Assembly: GCF_001982635.1 (NCBI RefSeq)
Contig: NZ_MKFI01000005.1
Location: 204,477-268,476, forward strand
DNA from: Bradyrhizobium mercantei
GTDB lineage: Bacteria > Pseudomonadota > Alphaproteobacteria > Rhizobiales > Xanthobacteraceae
DNA length: 64,000 nucleotides
Direction of reading: 5' to 3'
The first letter of the stretch is position 1, and each line of letters opens with the position of its first letter. The translations under genes and the position numbers were made by a program. Below the pieces are notes generated by a model. That model was not told the origin of the DNA, made no database searches, and saw only the letters and a program-made list of their open reading frames with translations. Of the stretch, positions 1 to 11,755 are shown in pieces.

Positions 1-954
<954 letters not shown>

Positions 955-1263
955 GGTCACAGCCGAAGAGAGCCGAAGAGAACAGGGCGCTCCGCACAAG
1001 CGGGGCGCCTTTTTCATGCTGCGGGTTTGCTGCAGCGGAGCGCAGCATCAGGCGAGCCGGTTTGGTTCGCTGAATATTCACATAACTATCTGATATAGTT
1101 TATGTTTATATCCTATAGCGGTGTCCAAGGCCGACATTTGCGCAGCAAAATTGCCGCGAGGATGCCGCACTGAAATCCGACATGCTGCATCGCAGCATAT
1201 TGCGGTGCTGCCTGCGAAACCGAAGCGGCATTGCGTTTGCCGATTTGCTGGAGGAAATAGGCG
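955..1263. other. rho-mnmE intergenic region
   Basis: This spacer holds the rho terminator and then an AT-rich patch at about 1069-1115 that stands out in this GC-rich sequence. The patch includes an imperfect palindrome at 1081-1104 and TATA-like hexamers that could be the mnmE promoter. The mnmE ribosome binding site GGAGG is at 1250-1254. I see no convincing gene here; short open frames lack coding character. Confidence 0.5.
986..1014 (+). terminator. Intrinsic terminator after rho
   Basis: A 10-bp stem (986-995 with 1000-1009, one G-T pair) with a four-base ACAA loop is followed by five T residues. It ends the rho transcript. Confidence 0.9.
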
Positions 1264-2589
1264 ATGCATCCGCGCGATCAGACCATCTTCGCATTGTCCT
1301 CCGGACGGCCACCGAGCGCGATCGCCATTGTCAGGCTGTCTGGTCCAATGGCCGAATCGGTCATTGGAGGATTGGCGGGCAAAACGCCGCCGCCGCGGAT
1401 GGCGACCCGGGCGCTGCTACGCGATTCGAAAAGCCAGCCGATCGACGACGCGGTCGTGCTCTGGTTCCCTGGTCCGGCGAGTGCGACCGGCGAGGACGTC
1501 GCCGAATTTCATGTCCATGGCGGGCGCGCGGTTTTGTCGGCCGTGTTCGACGCCATCGCGGCATTCGACAATGTGCGGCCGGCCGAGCCCGGCGAGTTCA
1601 CCCGGCGGGCATTCGAGAACGGCAAGCTCGACCTGACCGAGGCCGAAGGTCTCGACGACCTGATCCACGCCGATACGGATCGCCAGCGGCGTCAGGCGCT
1701 GCGCCAGTTGAAGGGGCTGCTCGGCGATCGTGCGCGTGACTGGCGCGAGCGGATCATCTCGGCGTCGGCGCTGCTCGAGGCCGGCATCGATTTCTCCGAC
1801 GAGGGCGATGTGCCGGCGGAACTGATCGCGCCGGCGCTCGAGCGGATTCGGGCGCTGCATGACGAGATCAAGGACGTGCTTGCGGGGCAGGGCCAAGGTG
1901 AACGGCTGCGCGACGGTCTGGTGGTCGCGATCGCCGGTCCGCCGAATGTCGGCAAATCGACCCTGATCAATCAGCTGGCCAAGCGCGAGGTCGCGATCGT
2001 CTCGCCGCATGCCGGCACCACCCGCGACGTGATCGAGGTGCAGCTCGACCTCGACGGTTATCCCGTTACGGTCATCGACACCGCCGGGATCCGCGAGACC
2101 AGCGACCCTGTGGAGCAGGAGGGTGTTCGTCGCGCCCGGGCCCGTGCCGCTGAGGCCGACCTCGTGCTCTGGCTGGCCGACAATGGCAACGCAAAGGCCG
2201 GCCATAGCGGCGGGGTGCCGACCTGGCTGGTGCGAAACAAGATCGACCTTGTCCGGACCTTGCCGGGTGAGGGAGGCAGCCAGCCCGAATTCAGGATCTC
2301 GGCCGCCCGCGGCGATGGCCTCTCAGAGCTGATTGCCGCACTGGTCGGTTTCGCCCATGACTATTTTGGAACCAGCGAAGGCGGTTTGATCAGCCGGACC
2401 CGGCAGCGCCAGTTGCTCCAGGAGACCGTTGAATCGCTCCAACGCTGCATCGATGTGGTCGGGCAGGGCGAGGAGCTGGCGGCCGAGGAGCTCCGCCGGG
2501 CCGCCACTTCACTCGGCCGTCTGCTCGGCCGGGTCGATGTCGAGGACATCCTGGATGTCATCTTCCGCGAGTTCTGCGTCGGGAAGTAG
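1264..2589 (+). CDS. mnmE: tRNA uridine-5-carboxymethylaminomethyl(34) synthesis GTPase MnmE
   Basis: MnmE works with MnmG to modify U34 of certain tRNAs using a formyl-folate derivative and GTP hydrolysis. The 441-residue length fits the family. An N-terminal folate-binding domain is followed by a helical domain that embeds the G domain: G1 GPPNVGKST near residue 225, TTRD, DTAGI near 272 and NKID near 326. The protein ends with the diagnostic C-terminal CVGK, in which the cysteine is conserved. The ATG is preceded by GGAGG at 1250-1254. MnmG is the next gene, separated by a spacer with three parS sites. Confidence 0.97.
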   Translation: MHPRDQTIFALSSGRPPSAIAIVRLSGPMAESVIGGLAGKTPPPRMATRALLRDSKSQPIDDAVVLWFPGPASATGEDVAEFHVHGGRAVLSAVFDAIAAFDNVRPAEPGEFTRRAFENGKLDLTEAEGLDDLIHADTDRQRRQALRQLKGLLGDRARDWRERIISASALLEAGIDFSDEGDVPAELIAPALERIRALHDEIKDVLAGQGQGERLRDGLVVAIAGPPNVGKSTLINQLAKREVAIVSPHAGTTRDVIEVQLDLDGYPVTVIDTAGIRETSDPVEQEGVRRARARAAEADLVLWLADNGNAKAGHSGGVPTWLVRNKIDLVRTLPGEGGSQPEFRISAARGDGLSELIAALVGFAHDYFGTSEGGLISRTRQRQLLQETVESLQRCIDVVGQGEELAAEELRRAATSLGRLLGRVDVEDILDVIFREFCVGK

Positions 2590-2602
2590 ATGAGACCGGA
2601 GC

Positions 2603-2618
2603 TGTTTCACGTGAAACA
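2603..2618. promoter_or_regulatory. parS centromere site 1
   Basis: Perfect 16-bp palindrome TGTTTCACGTGAAACA, the canonical chromosomal ParB binding site. It lies between mnmE and mnmG, about 4 kb from parB. Confidence 0.95.
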
Positions 2619-2646
2619 TGGTTTCTGGTTGGTTAAGGCCCCCGCT

Positions 2647-2662
2647 CGTTTCACGTGAAACA
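2647..2662. promoter_or_regulatory. parS centromere site 2
   Basis: CGTTTCACGTGAAACA matches the consensus at 15 of 16 positions (first base C). It starts 44 bp after site 1. Confidence 0.93.
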
Positions 2663-2683
2663 ATTGGCGCCGCACGATCGCGC

Positions 2684-2699
2684 TGTTTCACGTGAAACA
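2684..2699. promoter_or_regulatory. parS centromere site 3
   Basis: Perfect TGTTTCACGTGAAACA, starting 37 bp after site 2. All three sites lie in the 232-bp mnmE-mnmG spacer. Confidence 0.95.
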
Positions 2700-2707
2700 A
2701 TCTCGCC

Positions 2708-2745
2708 CGTCATTGCGAGCCCACCCAAGCAATCCATATTTCGCT
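2708..2745. repeat. Degenerate half copy of the CGTCATTGCGAG repeat family
   Basis: CGTCATTGCGAG followed by a diverged CAAGCAATCCAT stretch resembles the left half of the palindromic repeats at 4729, 7441 and 21638. The right half is missing or decayed. Confidence 0.6.
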
Positions 2746-2821
2746 GGGACGATCCGGTCTCAGACTGGCCAGCTCAACTTCGTTCTTCCGGCTTTCATCA
2801 CTCCACGATAGAAGTCCCGCC

Positions 2822-4705
<1,884 letters not shown>

Positions 4706-4721
4706 CGTTTCACGTGAAACG
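4706..4721. promoter_or_regulatory. parS centromere site 4
   Basis: CGTTTCACGTGAAACG keeps the 14-bp core of the ParB site and differs from consensus only at both outer bases. It begins immediately after the mnmG stop codon. Confidence 0.88.
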
Positions 4722-4728
4722 GCGGCCG

Positions 4729-4814
4729 CGTCATTGCGAGGAGCGGAAGCGACGAAGCAATCCATCGCTTCCGCAGGTGGCACTATGGATTGCTTCGCTT
4801 CGCTCGCAATGACG
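4729..4814. repeat. CGTCATTGCGAG palindromic repeat, full copy
   Basis: The left arm reads CGTCATTGCGAGGAGCG...GAAGCAATCCAT and the right arm ATGGATTGCTTCGCTTCGC...CAATGACG, forming a long imperfect hairpin. Matching copies occur at 7441-7527 and 21638-21724. Such interspersed palindromes are common in Bradyrhizobium intergenic DNA. Confidence 0.85.
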
Positions 4815-4836
4815 AGCTCGACCGGCATTCCAGAGA

Positions 4837-5502
4837 ATGGCTCCAGCTCCACAATCCGCCGAACTCAGCGTCTCACTCAAGGACAAGGCCGCGGCCCTCG
4901 CCCTCACCCCTGTTTCACGTGAAACAGAGGCGCGGCTCGATCGCTACATCGCCCTCCTCCTCGAATGGCAGGCCAAGACCAATCTCGTCGCGCCGTCGAC
5001 GCTGCCGAATCTCTGGACTCGCCACGTCTCCGATTCGCTGCAGCTCCTCAGCCTCGCGCCGACCGCGAAGTCCTGGGTCGACCTCGGCAGCGGCGGCGGC
5101 TTCCCCGGCGTCGTGCTCGCCTGTGCGCTGGCCGAAATCCCCGGGGCACGGATTCATCTGGTTGAGCGAATCGCCAAGAAGGCCGCATTCTTGCGCGAGG
5201 CGATCCGCGTGACGGCGTCTCCGGGGACGGTGCATCTGGCTGACATCGGGGATACTGTGGATAGAATCGCGGGGCCGATCGATTGCGTCACCGCGCGGGC
5301 GCTGGCTCCGTTACATCAACTCATCGGCTTTGCGGAGCCGTGGGTCAAAAAGGGCGCCAAGGCGCTGTTTTTGAAGGGTCAAGATGTAGAGGCCGAATTG
5401 ACCGAGGCCACTAAATATTGGAATATTGGGCCAAAGCTACACTCCAGCCGGACCGGCGGACAGGGCTGGATCGTCGAACTCGGGTCAATCGAGCGGCGCT
5501 AG
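4837..5502 (+). CDS. rsmG: 16S rRNA (guanine(527)-N(7))-methyltransferase RsmG
   Basis: RsmG (GidB) methylates G527 of 16S rRNA using S-adenosylmethionine. The 221-residue protein contains the SAM-binding loop VDLGSGGGFPGVVLA and the upstream motif RHVSDSLQLL, and its length matches the family. Codons 26-31 (V-S-R-E-T and flanks) are encoded by a perfect parS palindrome, so this segment must satisfy both ParB binding and protein sequence. It is followed 31 bp later by parA, and the two are probably cotranscribed. Confidence 0.95.
   Translation: MAPAPQSAELSVSLKDKAAALALTPVSRETEARLDRYIALLLEWQAKTNLVAPSTLPNLWTRHVSDSLQLLSLAPTAKSWVDLGSGGGFPGVVLACALAEIPGARIHLVERIAKKAAFLREAIRVTASPGTVHLADIGDTVDRIAGPIDCVTARALAPLHQLIGFAEPWVKKGAKALFLKGQDVEAELTEATKYWNIGPKLHSSRTGGQGWIVELGSIERR
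4911..4926. promoter_or_regulatory. parS centromere site 5, inside rsmG
   Basis: Perfect TGTTTCACGTGAAACA within the rsmG coding sequence, read as Val-Ser-Arg-Glu-Thr. It is the parS site nearest to parA. Confidence 0.95.
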
Positions 5503-5533
5503 GGGACTCCGCACGAGCAAATGGTATTTTGGT

Positions 5534-6385
5534 ATGACTGTGATGGACGAGGTTTATCAAGAGGATAGGACGTCCCAGCCGCCCGGCCAGCCGCGTATCC
5601 TGTCGCTCGCCAACCAGAAGGGCGGCGTCGGCAAGACCACCACAGCGATCAATCTTGGCACCGCACTCGCTGCGATTGGCGAGCGCGTCCTGATCGTCGA
5701 TCTCGATCCGCAGGGCAACGCCTCGACCGGGCTCGGCATCGATCGCCGCAGCCGCAACTGCTCGACCTACGACGTGCTGATCGGCGAAGCGCCGCTGCGC
5801 GATGCGGTGGTCGCGACCGCGGTGCCGCGGCTGCACATCGCAGCCTCCACCATGGACCTCTCCGGCCTCGAGCTCGAGCTCGGCACCACGCCGGGCCGCG
5901 CCTTCCGGCTGCGCGATGCGATCGCCGGGCTGAACAACAATGTGTCGCCGGAAGCCGACTACACCTACGTGCTGATCGACTGCCCGCCCTCGCTCAACCT
6001 GCTCACGGTGAATGCGATGGCGGCATCGGACGCGATCCTGGTGCCGCTGCAATGCGAGTTCTTCGCGCTCGAAGGTCTGTCGCAATTGCTGCAGACCGTG
6101 GAGCAGGTGCGCTCGACGCTCAATCCGACGCTGTCGATCCACGGCATCGTGCTGACGATGTTCGACTCGCGCAACAACCTCTCCAACCAGGTGGTTGCCG
6201 ACGTGCGCCAGTTCATGGGCAACAAGGTCTACGAGACCATGATCCCGCGCAATGTGCGCATCTCGGAGGCGCCGTCCTACGGCAAGCCGGTCCTGGTCTA
6301 CGACCTCAAATGCGCCGGCAGCGATGCGTATCTCAAGCTCGCCACCGAAGTGATCCAGCGCGAGCGCGAGCTGCGCGCGCACTGA
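5534..6385 (+). CDS. parA: Chromosome partitioning ATPase ParA
   Basis: ParA forms the DNA-bound ATPase gradient that moves ParB-parS complexes during chromosome segregation. From the ATG at 5534 the protein is 283 residues. It carries the deviant Walker A motif KGGVGKTT at residues 29-36, the Walker A' aspartate in LIVDLDPQGNAS, and the Walker B-like VLIDCPPSLNLLT. The frame is open upstream into rsmG, but the sequence there is rsmG in another frame. ATG 5543 is an alternative start, and neither has a strong ribosome binding site. parB follows after a 144-bp spacer holding a repeat. Confidence 0.96.
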   Translation: MTVMDEVYQEDRTSQPPGQPRILSLANQKGGVGKTTTAINLGTALAAIGERVLIVDLDPQGNASTGLGIDRRSRNCSTYDVLIGEAPLRDAVVATAVPRLHIAASTMDLSGLELELGTTPGRAFRLRDAIAGLNNNVSPEADYTYVLIDCPPSLNLLTVNAMAASDAILVPLQCEFFALEGLSQLLQTVEQVRSTLNPTLSIHGIVLTMFDSRNNLSNQVVADVRQFMGNKVYETMIPRNVRISEAPSYGKPVLVYDLKCAGSDAYLKLATEVIQRERELRAH

Positions 6386-6392
6386 TGGAAGT

Positions 6393-6476
6393 GCGTAGGA
6401 TGGGTGGAGCGAAGCGAACCCCATCGCGGCACTTAACGAGAGTGATGGGTTTCGCCGCGCGCGGCCCATCCTGCGA
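6393..6476. repeat. GTAGGATGGG-type palindromic repeat between parA and parB
   Basis: The arms GTAGGATGGGTGGAGCGAAG and GGGTTTCGC...GGCCCATCCT can pair into a long hairpin. It fills most of the parA-parB spacer. It belongs to a different family from the CGTCATTGCGAG repeats. Confidence 0.75.
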
Positions 6477-6529
6477 TTCTGAAATTCAAGTCTGGAGTAC
6501 TGCGCGTGAATCCAAGGGAGCTCGCAACT

Positions 6530-7420
6530 ATGGCCGATGAAGCGCGTTCGCGACTGGGGCGCGGGCTGGCAAGCCTGATCGGAGATGTCGGCGGCGAGGC
6601 TGCCGCGCATGTCGAGCGGCCGCGCAACCAGCGCAAGGTGCCGATCGAATTCCTCAAGGCCAACCCGCGCAATCCGCGGCGTACTTTCGCCGATGCCGAG
6701 CTCGGCGAGCTCGCCGATTCGATCAAGGCGCGCGGCGTGATCCAGCCGATCGTGGTGCGCGCGATCAAGGGCGCGCAGGATCGCTACGAGATCATCGCCG
6801 GCGAGCGCCGCTGGCGCGCCTCGCAACTCGCCGGGCTGCACGAAGTGCCGATCGTGCCGGTCGAGGTCTCCGATTCCGATGCGCTCGAGATCATGATCAT
6901 CGAGAACGTCCAGCGCGAAGATCTCAATGCGATGGAAGAGGCGCTCGGCTATCACGCGCTCGCCGACGAGTTCAAACGCAGCCAGGAAGACATCGCCAAG
7001 ATCGTCGGAAAGAGCCGCAGCCATGTCGCCAACATGATGCGGCTGACCAAGCTGCCCGCAGAGGTGCAGGCGCTGATCTCGAAGGGCGATCTCTCCGCCG
7101 GCCACGCCCGTGCGCTGATCGGCGTGCCGGATCCGCTCACGGCCGCGAAGCGCATCGTCGCCGAAGGCCTCAACGTCCGTCAGGCCGAGGCGCTGGCGCA
7201 TGAGGAGGGCGTGCCGGAGCGCAAGCCGCAGAAGGCGCGCAGCGGCAGTGCGGCCAAGGTCGACAAGGATGCCGACACGCTGGCGCTGGAGAAGCGCGTC
7301 AGCGACGCGCTCGGCCTCGCCGTCACCGTCAGCCACCGCGATCCCGGCGGCACCGTCCAGATCAATTACCGCAACCTCGAGCAGCTCGACGAGGTGGTGC
7401 GGCGGCTCGAGGGCGGTTAG
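6530..7420 (+). CDS. parB: Chromosome partitioning protein ParB
   Basis: ParB binds parS, loads as a CTP-dependent clamp and spreads to form the partition complex moved by ParA. The ATG at 6530 follows AAGGGAG and gives the family-typical start MADEARSRLGRGL; a GTG at 6506 is possible. The 296-residue protein has the arginine-rich CTPase motif GERRWRAS, the segment IENVQREDLNAMEEALGY, a helix-turn-helix around SQEDIAKIVGKSRSHV that reads parS, and a C-terminal dimerisation domain. All five parS sites lie 1.6-4 kb upstream. Confidence 0.96.
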   Translation: MADEARSRLGRGLASLIGDVGGEAAAHVERPRNQRKVPIEFLKANPRNPRRTFADAELGELADSIKARGVIQPIVVRAIKGAQDRYEIIAGERRWRASQLAGLHEVPIVPVEVSDSDALEIMIIENVQREDLNAMEEALGYHALADEFKRSQEDIAKIVGKSRSHVANMMRLTKLPAEVQALISKGDLSAGHARALIGVPDPLTAAKRIVAEGLNVRQAEALAHEEGVPERKPQKARSGSAAKVDKDADTLALEKRVSDALGLAVTVSHRDPGGTVQINYRNLEQLDEVVRRLEGG

Positions 7421-7440
7421 CCCGCGTAGGTTGCTTCCAC

Positions 7441-7527
7441 CGTCATTGCGAGGAGCGTCAGCGACGAAGCAATCCACCTGTCCGCATGCGCGGAGCGATG
7501 GATTGCTTCGCTTCGCTCGCAATGACG
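7441..7527. repeat. CGTCATTGCGAG palindromic repeat, full copy
   Basis: Long imperfect hairpin in the spacer between the convergent genes parB and holA, the same family as 4729-4814. Lying between convergent genes, it may also help end both transcripts. Confidence 0.85.
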
Positions 7528-7546
7528 ACCCCAAGGCATAACGATT

Positions 7547-8578
7547 TCACCCCCGCCGCTTCGCATTCGCCGCGATCGAGAGCAGCGCGCGCTGCGCGAT
7601 CACGGCGGCGAGCGAGGCCTGCTTGCGCATGTCGAGCGCCGCGGTCGCGAGCTGGTCGATCACGTTCACCAGCCGCGGCGGCGTGAAGTTGCGCAGCGCG
7701 ATCTCGACCGCCGGCTTGCGCGAGAAGTGCAGCCGCGGGAATCCGCCTTCGAGCACGGTCGACGCCGGCGTGCCGTCCGCGATAGCCAGCGCCGATTTGT
7801 GCAGCCACGCGGCCTGGCGCTGCGCGGCCGAGATGATCACGCCGGGATACGTGCCGGCGACCATTGCTTTCGTGAACTCGCTCTCGACCAGCGCGGCGTT
7901 GCCGGCGAAGGCGCCATCGACGATCGGATCGAGCTTCAGCTCGGAGGCGTCGGAGACCACGGTCATCACGTCGTCGAGCGTGATCTCGCCCTTGCCATGC
8001 GCGAACAGCGCAAGCTTGCGCAGCTCGTTGCGCGAGGCCATGCGGTCGCCGCCGAGCAGCGACATCAGCACCGCGCGCGCATCGCCGGCGAGGCGCAGAT
8101 TCGACACCCCTAACTCGTCCTCGATCAGCTTGGTCAGATCGCGCTCGGTGTCAGGATAGCAGCCGATCGCCACCGCGTTCTTGGCGCGCTCGCAGATCTT
8201 GCGCAGCGGCGATTCCGGCCTGAGCTCGCCGGCTTCGATCACGATGCGGCAATCCTTCAACGCTGGGGTCTCGGTCAGCGTCTCGACGCCGCTTGAGAAA
8301 TTGCGCGAGCCGGCGCGGACGCGGATGGCGCGGCGGCCGCCGAACAGCGGCACCGTCATCGCTTCATCGACCAGCCGCGACGGCTCGGCGGCGAGCTCAT
8401 CGCCATCGAGCCGCACCAGCGAGAATGGATCATTGGGATCGTCGACGGCGGAGGCCATCAGCGCGTCGGCTCGCTCGCGCACCAGGCCGAGGTCCGGACC
8501 GTACAGCAGGATGATCGGACGGCCGGCGTCAGGCCGGGCGAGGAAACTGTCGATCTCTTTTCCGCGAAGTGCTGCCAA
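7547..8578 (-). CDS. holA: DNA polymerase III subunit delta (HolA)
   Basis: The delta subunit opens the beta sliding clamp as part of the clamp loader. The 343-residue length fits. Recognisable HolA features are the N-terminal segment RPIILLYGPDLGLVRERADALM, with its degenerate nucleotide-binding fold, and the mid-protein LIEDELGVSNLRLAGDARAVLMSLLGGD. It is last in the minus-strand set leuS-lptE-holA, starting 8 bp after the lptE stop; the same order occurs in E. coli. It converges on parB. Confidence 0.9.
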   Translation of the reverse strand: MAALRGKEIDSFLARPDAGRPIILLYGPDLGLVRERADALMASAVDDPNDPFSLVRLDGDELAAEPSRLVDEAMTVPLFGGRRAIRVRAGSRNFSSGVETLTETPALKDCRIVIEAGELRPESPLRKICERAKNAVAIGCYPDTERDLTKLIEDELGVSNLRLAGDARAVLMSLLGGDRMASRNELRKLALFAHGKGEITLDDVMTVVSDASELKLDPIVDGAFAGNAALVESEFTKAMVAGTYPGVIISAAQRQAAWLHKSALAIADGTPASTVLEGGFPRLHFSRKPAVEIALRNFTPPRLVNVIDQLATAALDMRKQASLAAVIAQRALLSIAANAKRRG

Positions 8579-8586
8579 TGCGGCGA

Positions 8587-9144
8587 TCAGGTTCCGGTGG
8601 AGAAGAAGGAGGCGAGCCGGGTCTGGATGTTGTCGGCGATCTCCTGCGCCGCGCGGTCCTCGGCGTCGCGGAAGGCGCGGGCGCGGGCAAAGCGCTGGTA
8701 GGAGCCCGGCATGTCATAGGACACGCGCGAGAAGGTGGTGCCGGTCATGACCGACTTGTTCGACGCAATCTCGATCAGGTTGAACTGGGCGTCGATGCCG
8801 TAATTCTCGCTGGTCGGCAGCGCGGTGGTCGGGTCGATCATCAGCGAGGAGCGGCTGGTGTTGAAGCGCAGCACCAGCCGGTGCGTCGGCGGCAGACCGG
8901 TCGCGGTGCCGTAGAGCTTGAAGGCCAGCGCGTTGCGGACCTCGACGCCGACCCGGGCCTCGCGGGAGGCGTTCGGCTTGTCGACCGGCGGAACCTCGAC
9001 GCCCATCAGCTTTTCGCGCAGGGCGGACGACTGGCCGTCGAGGGTGCGCTCGGCGTACATCGGCTGGAAGCATCCGGCCGTCAGCGCGGCCAAGGCGGCC
9101 ACGGCCACGAGCCGGGCGGCGATCCCAATCCTAGCCGACAACAT
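8587..9144 (-). CDS. lptE: LPS-assembly lipoprotein LptE
   Basis: LptE is the outer-membrane lipoprotein that plugs LptD and takes part in final LPS insertion. The 185-residue protein has a lipoprotein signal with lipobox LTAGC (lipidated Cys25), followed by FQPMYAE as in alphaproteobacterial LptE. It overlaps the 3' end of leuS by 14 bp and is followed after 8 bp by holA, so the three genes are probably one operon. The other Lpt genes of this window (lptC, lptA, lptB) lie near 32506-35307. Confidence 0.9.
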   Translation of the reverse strand: MLSARIGIAARLVAVAALAALTAGCFQPMYAERTLDGQSSALREKLMGVEVPPVDKPNASREARVGVEVRNALAFKLYGTATGLPPTHRLVLRFNTSRSSLMIDPTTALPTSENYGIDAQFNLIEIASNKSVMTGTTFSRVSYDMPGSYQRFARARAFRDAEDRAAQEIADNIQTRLASFFSTGT

Positions 9145-11755
9145 TGACGATCCTCATGGGCACCACGATCACCTTGCGGACGGCTTTGCCGCCCAAGGCG
9201 GCTTTTACCGCATCGAGCGCCAAAACGGCAGCCTCTATATCCGCATTTTGGGCGGTGCGTGGCACGGTAACATCACCTCGTTTTTTACCGTTGACCTGGA
9301 CGACGAGGGTCACGCTGTCTTCGACCAGCAAATCGCGTTCGATTTGCGGCCAATCGGCCTCGGAGACCAGCCCGGTCTGGCCCAGAACCACCCAGCATTC
9401 CTCGGCCAGATGCGGCATCATCGGCGAAAACAGCTGGACCAGGATGGTCGCGGCTTCCCGAACGGCCCAGGCGATGTCGGCCGCCGGCTTGTCGCCCTTC
9501 GCCAGCACCTCGGACAGCGCGTTGGCGAATTCGCGGATATGGGCGAGACAGACGTTGAAATGCAGCCGTTCGATCCCGGACGAGACCTTGTCGAGCGCGC
9601 CATGAGCCGCCTTGCGCAACGCCAGCGCCTCGGGACCAAAGGTTGCCGGCCGGGCCGCGGGGGCGGATTTGGCGATTTCGGCCGATTCGTTGACCAGCCG
9701 CCACAGCCGCTGCACGAAGCGGGAGGCGCCCTGCACGCGTTCGTCGCTCCAGATCACGTCGCGATCCGGCGGCGAGTCCGACAGCATGAACCAGCGCGCG
9801 ACGTCGGCGCCATAGCTCGCGATGATGTCGTCGGGGTCGACGGTGTTCTTCTTCGACTTCGACATCTTCTCGATCGGGCCGATCGCGATGTCCTCGCCGG
9901 TCGCCAGCAGCACCGCGCGGCGGTCATTGCCGGCGATCTCGACCTTCACCTCGGCCGGCGTGACCCAAGAGCCGTCGGCCTTCTGGTAGGTCTCGTGCAC
10001 CACCATGCCCTGGGTGAACATGCCGGCGAATGGTTCACTCATGTCGATGTGGCCGGTCGCCTTCATCGCCCGGGTGAAGAAGCGGCTGTAGAGCAGATGC
10101 AGGATCGCATGCTCGACGCCGCCGATATACTGGTCGACCGGCATCATCCGGTTGGCGACCGCGGGCGTGGTCGGCGCGGTCGTGTTCCACGGGTCGGTGA
10201 AGCGCGCGAAGTACCAGGACGAGTCCACGAAGGTGTCCATCGTGTCGGTTTCGCGCACCGCCTTGCCGCCGCACTTCGGGCAGCTGACGTGCTTCCAGGT
10301 CGGATGATGGTCGAGCGCGTTGCCGGGCTTGTCGAAGCTCACATCCTCCGGCAGCGTCACCGGCAGCTGGTCGTCGGGCACCGGCACCACGTCGCACTTG
10401 GGACAGTGGATCACCGGGATCGGGCAGCCCCAATAGCGCTGACGCGAAATGCCCCAGTCGCGCAGGCGGAAATTCACCTGCCGCTCGCCGACCGGCGCAT
10501 TGCCGCGCAGCTCTGCTTCCAGACGCTTCGCGACCTCTTCCTTAGCCTGATCGATGGTCATGCCGTCGAGGAAGCGCGAATTGATCATGCGGCCGTCGCC
10601 GTCATAGGCGACATCCGTGATCACGAAGGTCTTCGGGTCCTGGCCCTCGGGGCAGACCACCGGCACGTTGCCGAGATCGTATTTGTTGACGAAGTCGAGG
10701 TCGCGCTGGTCGTGCGCCGGGCAGCCGAAGATCGCGCCGGTGCCGTATTCCATCAGCACGAAGTTCGCGACATAGACCGGCAGCTTCCAGCTCGGATCGA
10801 ACGGGTGCACCGCCTTGATGCCGGTGTCGAAACCCTGCTTCTCGGCGGTGTCGATGATCGACTGCGCGGTGCCGATCTTCTTGATGTCGGCGATGAACTC
10901 CGCGAGCTTGGGGTTCTTGGCGGCAGCCGCCTGCGCCAGCGGATGATCCGCCGAGATCGCCATGAACTTGGCGCCGAACAGCGTGTCCGGCCGGGTCGTG
11001 AAGATCTTCAGCTCGGTCTCGCCGGCCGGTGTGGTGGCCGCATCAAGCGCGAAGCGGACCAGCAGGCCCTCGGAGCGGCCGATCCAGTTGCGCTGCATCA
11101 GCCGCACCTTGTCGGGCCAGCGATCGAGGCCATCCAGCGCCTCCAGCAGCTCCTGCGAGTATTTCGTGATCTTGAAGACCCACTGGCTCATCTCGCGCTG
11201 TTCGACAACAGCGCCCGAGCGCCAGCCGCGGCCATCGATCACCTGCTCGTTAGCGAGCACGGTCATGTCGACCGGATCCCAGTTCAGCTTGCGCTTCTCG
11301 CGCTCGGCGAGACCGGCGGCCAGCATGTCCAGGAACATCTTCTGCTGATGCTTGTAGTAGCTGGGGTCGCAGGTCGCGAATTCTCTGCTCCAGTCGAGCG
11401 ACAGCCCGATCGACCGCAGCTGCTTCTTCATCGCCGCGATGTTGTCGTAGGTCCAGGCCTTCGGCGCCACCTTGCGCTCGATCGCGGCATTCTCCGCCGG
11501 CAGGCCGAACGCATCCCAGCCCATCGGATGCAGCACGTTGTAGCCCCTCGCGCGCATGAAGCGAGCCAGCACGTCGCCGAGCGTGTAATTGCGGACATGA
11601 CCGATATGGATGCGCCCCGACGGGTAGGGGAACATCTCGAGGACGTAGTATTTCGGCCGCTTATCGTCGTTCTTGGAGGCGAAGATCGCCTTTTCGTCCC
11701 ACAGGCGTTGCCAGCGGGGTTCGGATTCACGGGCGTTGTAGCGTTCGGCGGTCAT
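9131..11755 (-). CDS. leuS: Leucyl-tRNA synthetase
   Basis: This class I synthetase charges tRNA-Leu. The 874-residue protein carries HIGH at residues 50-53, within GRIHIGHVRNYTLGD, and KMSKS near residue 630. Between them lies the CP1 editing domain, including MEYGTGAIFGCPAHDQRD, and the zinc-like CPKC pairs. Length and motif order match bacterial LeuRS. It is first in a minus-strand operon with lptE and holA. The opposite strand is also open over almost the whole gene, a by-product of GC-rich codon use. Confidence 0.97.
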   Translation of the reverse strand: MTAERYNARESEPRWQRLWDEKAIFASKNDDKRPKYYVLEMFPYPSGRIHIGHVRNYTLGDVLARFMRARGYNVLHPMGWDAFGLPAENAAIERKVAPKAWTYDNIAAMKKQLRSIGLSLDWSREFATCDPSYYKHQQKMFLDMLAAGLAEREKRKLNWDPVDMTVLANEQVIDGRGWRSGAVVEQREMSQWVFKITKYSQELLEALDGLDRWPDKVRLMQRNWIGRSEGLLVRFALDAATTPAGETELKIFTTRPDTLFGAKFMAISADHPLAQAAAAKNPKLAEFIADIKKIGTAQSIIDTAEKQGFDTGIKAVHPFDPSWKLPVYVANFVLMEYGTGAIFGCPAHDQRDLDFVNKYDLGNVPVVCPEGQDPKTFVITDVAYDGDGRMINSRFLDGMTIDQAKEEVAKRLEAELRGNAPVGERQVNFRLRDWGISRQRYWGCPIPVIHCPKCDVVPVPDDQLPVTLPEDVSFDKPGNALDHHPTWKHVSCPKCGGKAVRETDTMDTFVDSSWYFARFTDPWNTTAPTTPAVANRMMPVDQYIGGVEHAILHLLYSRFFTRAMKATGHIDMSEPFAGMFTQGMVVHETYQKADGSWVTPAEVKVEIAGNDRRAVLLATGEDIAIGPIEKMSKSKKNTVDPDDIIASYGADVARWFMLSDSPPDRDVIWSDERVQGASRFVQRLWRLVNESAEIAKSAPAARPATFGPEALALRKAAHGALDKVSSGIERLHFNVCLAHIREFANALSEVLAKGDKPAADIAWAVREAATILVQLFSPMMPHLAEECWVVLGQTGLVSEADWPQIERDLLVEDSVTLVVQVNGKKRGDVTVPRTAQNADIEAAVLALDAVKAALGGKAVRKVIVVPMRIVNVVG

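Noticed and set aside
2509..2700. Small minus-strand frame containing repeated FHVKQ
   Set aside because: The repeated peptide is simply the translation of the parS palindromes.
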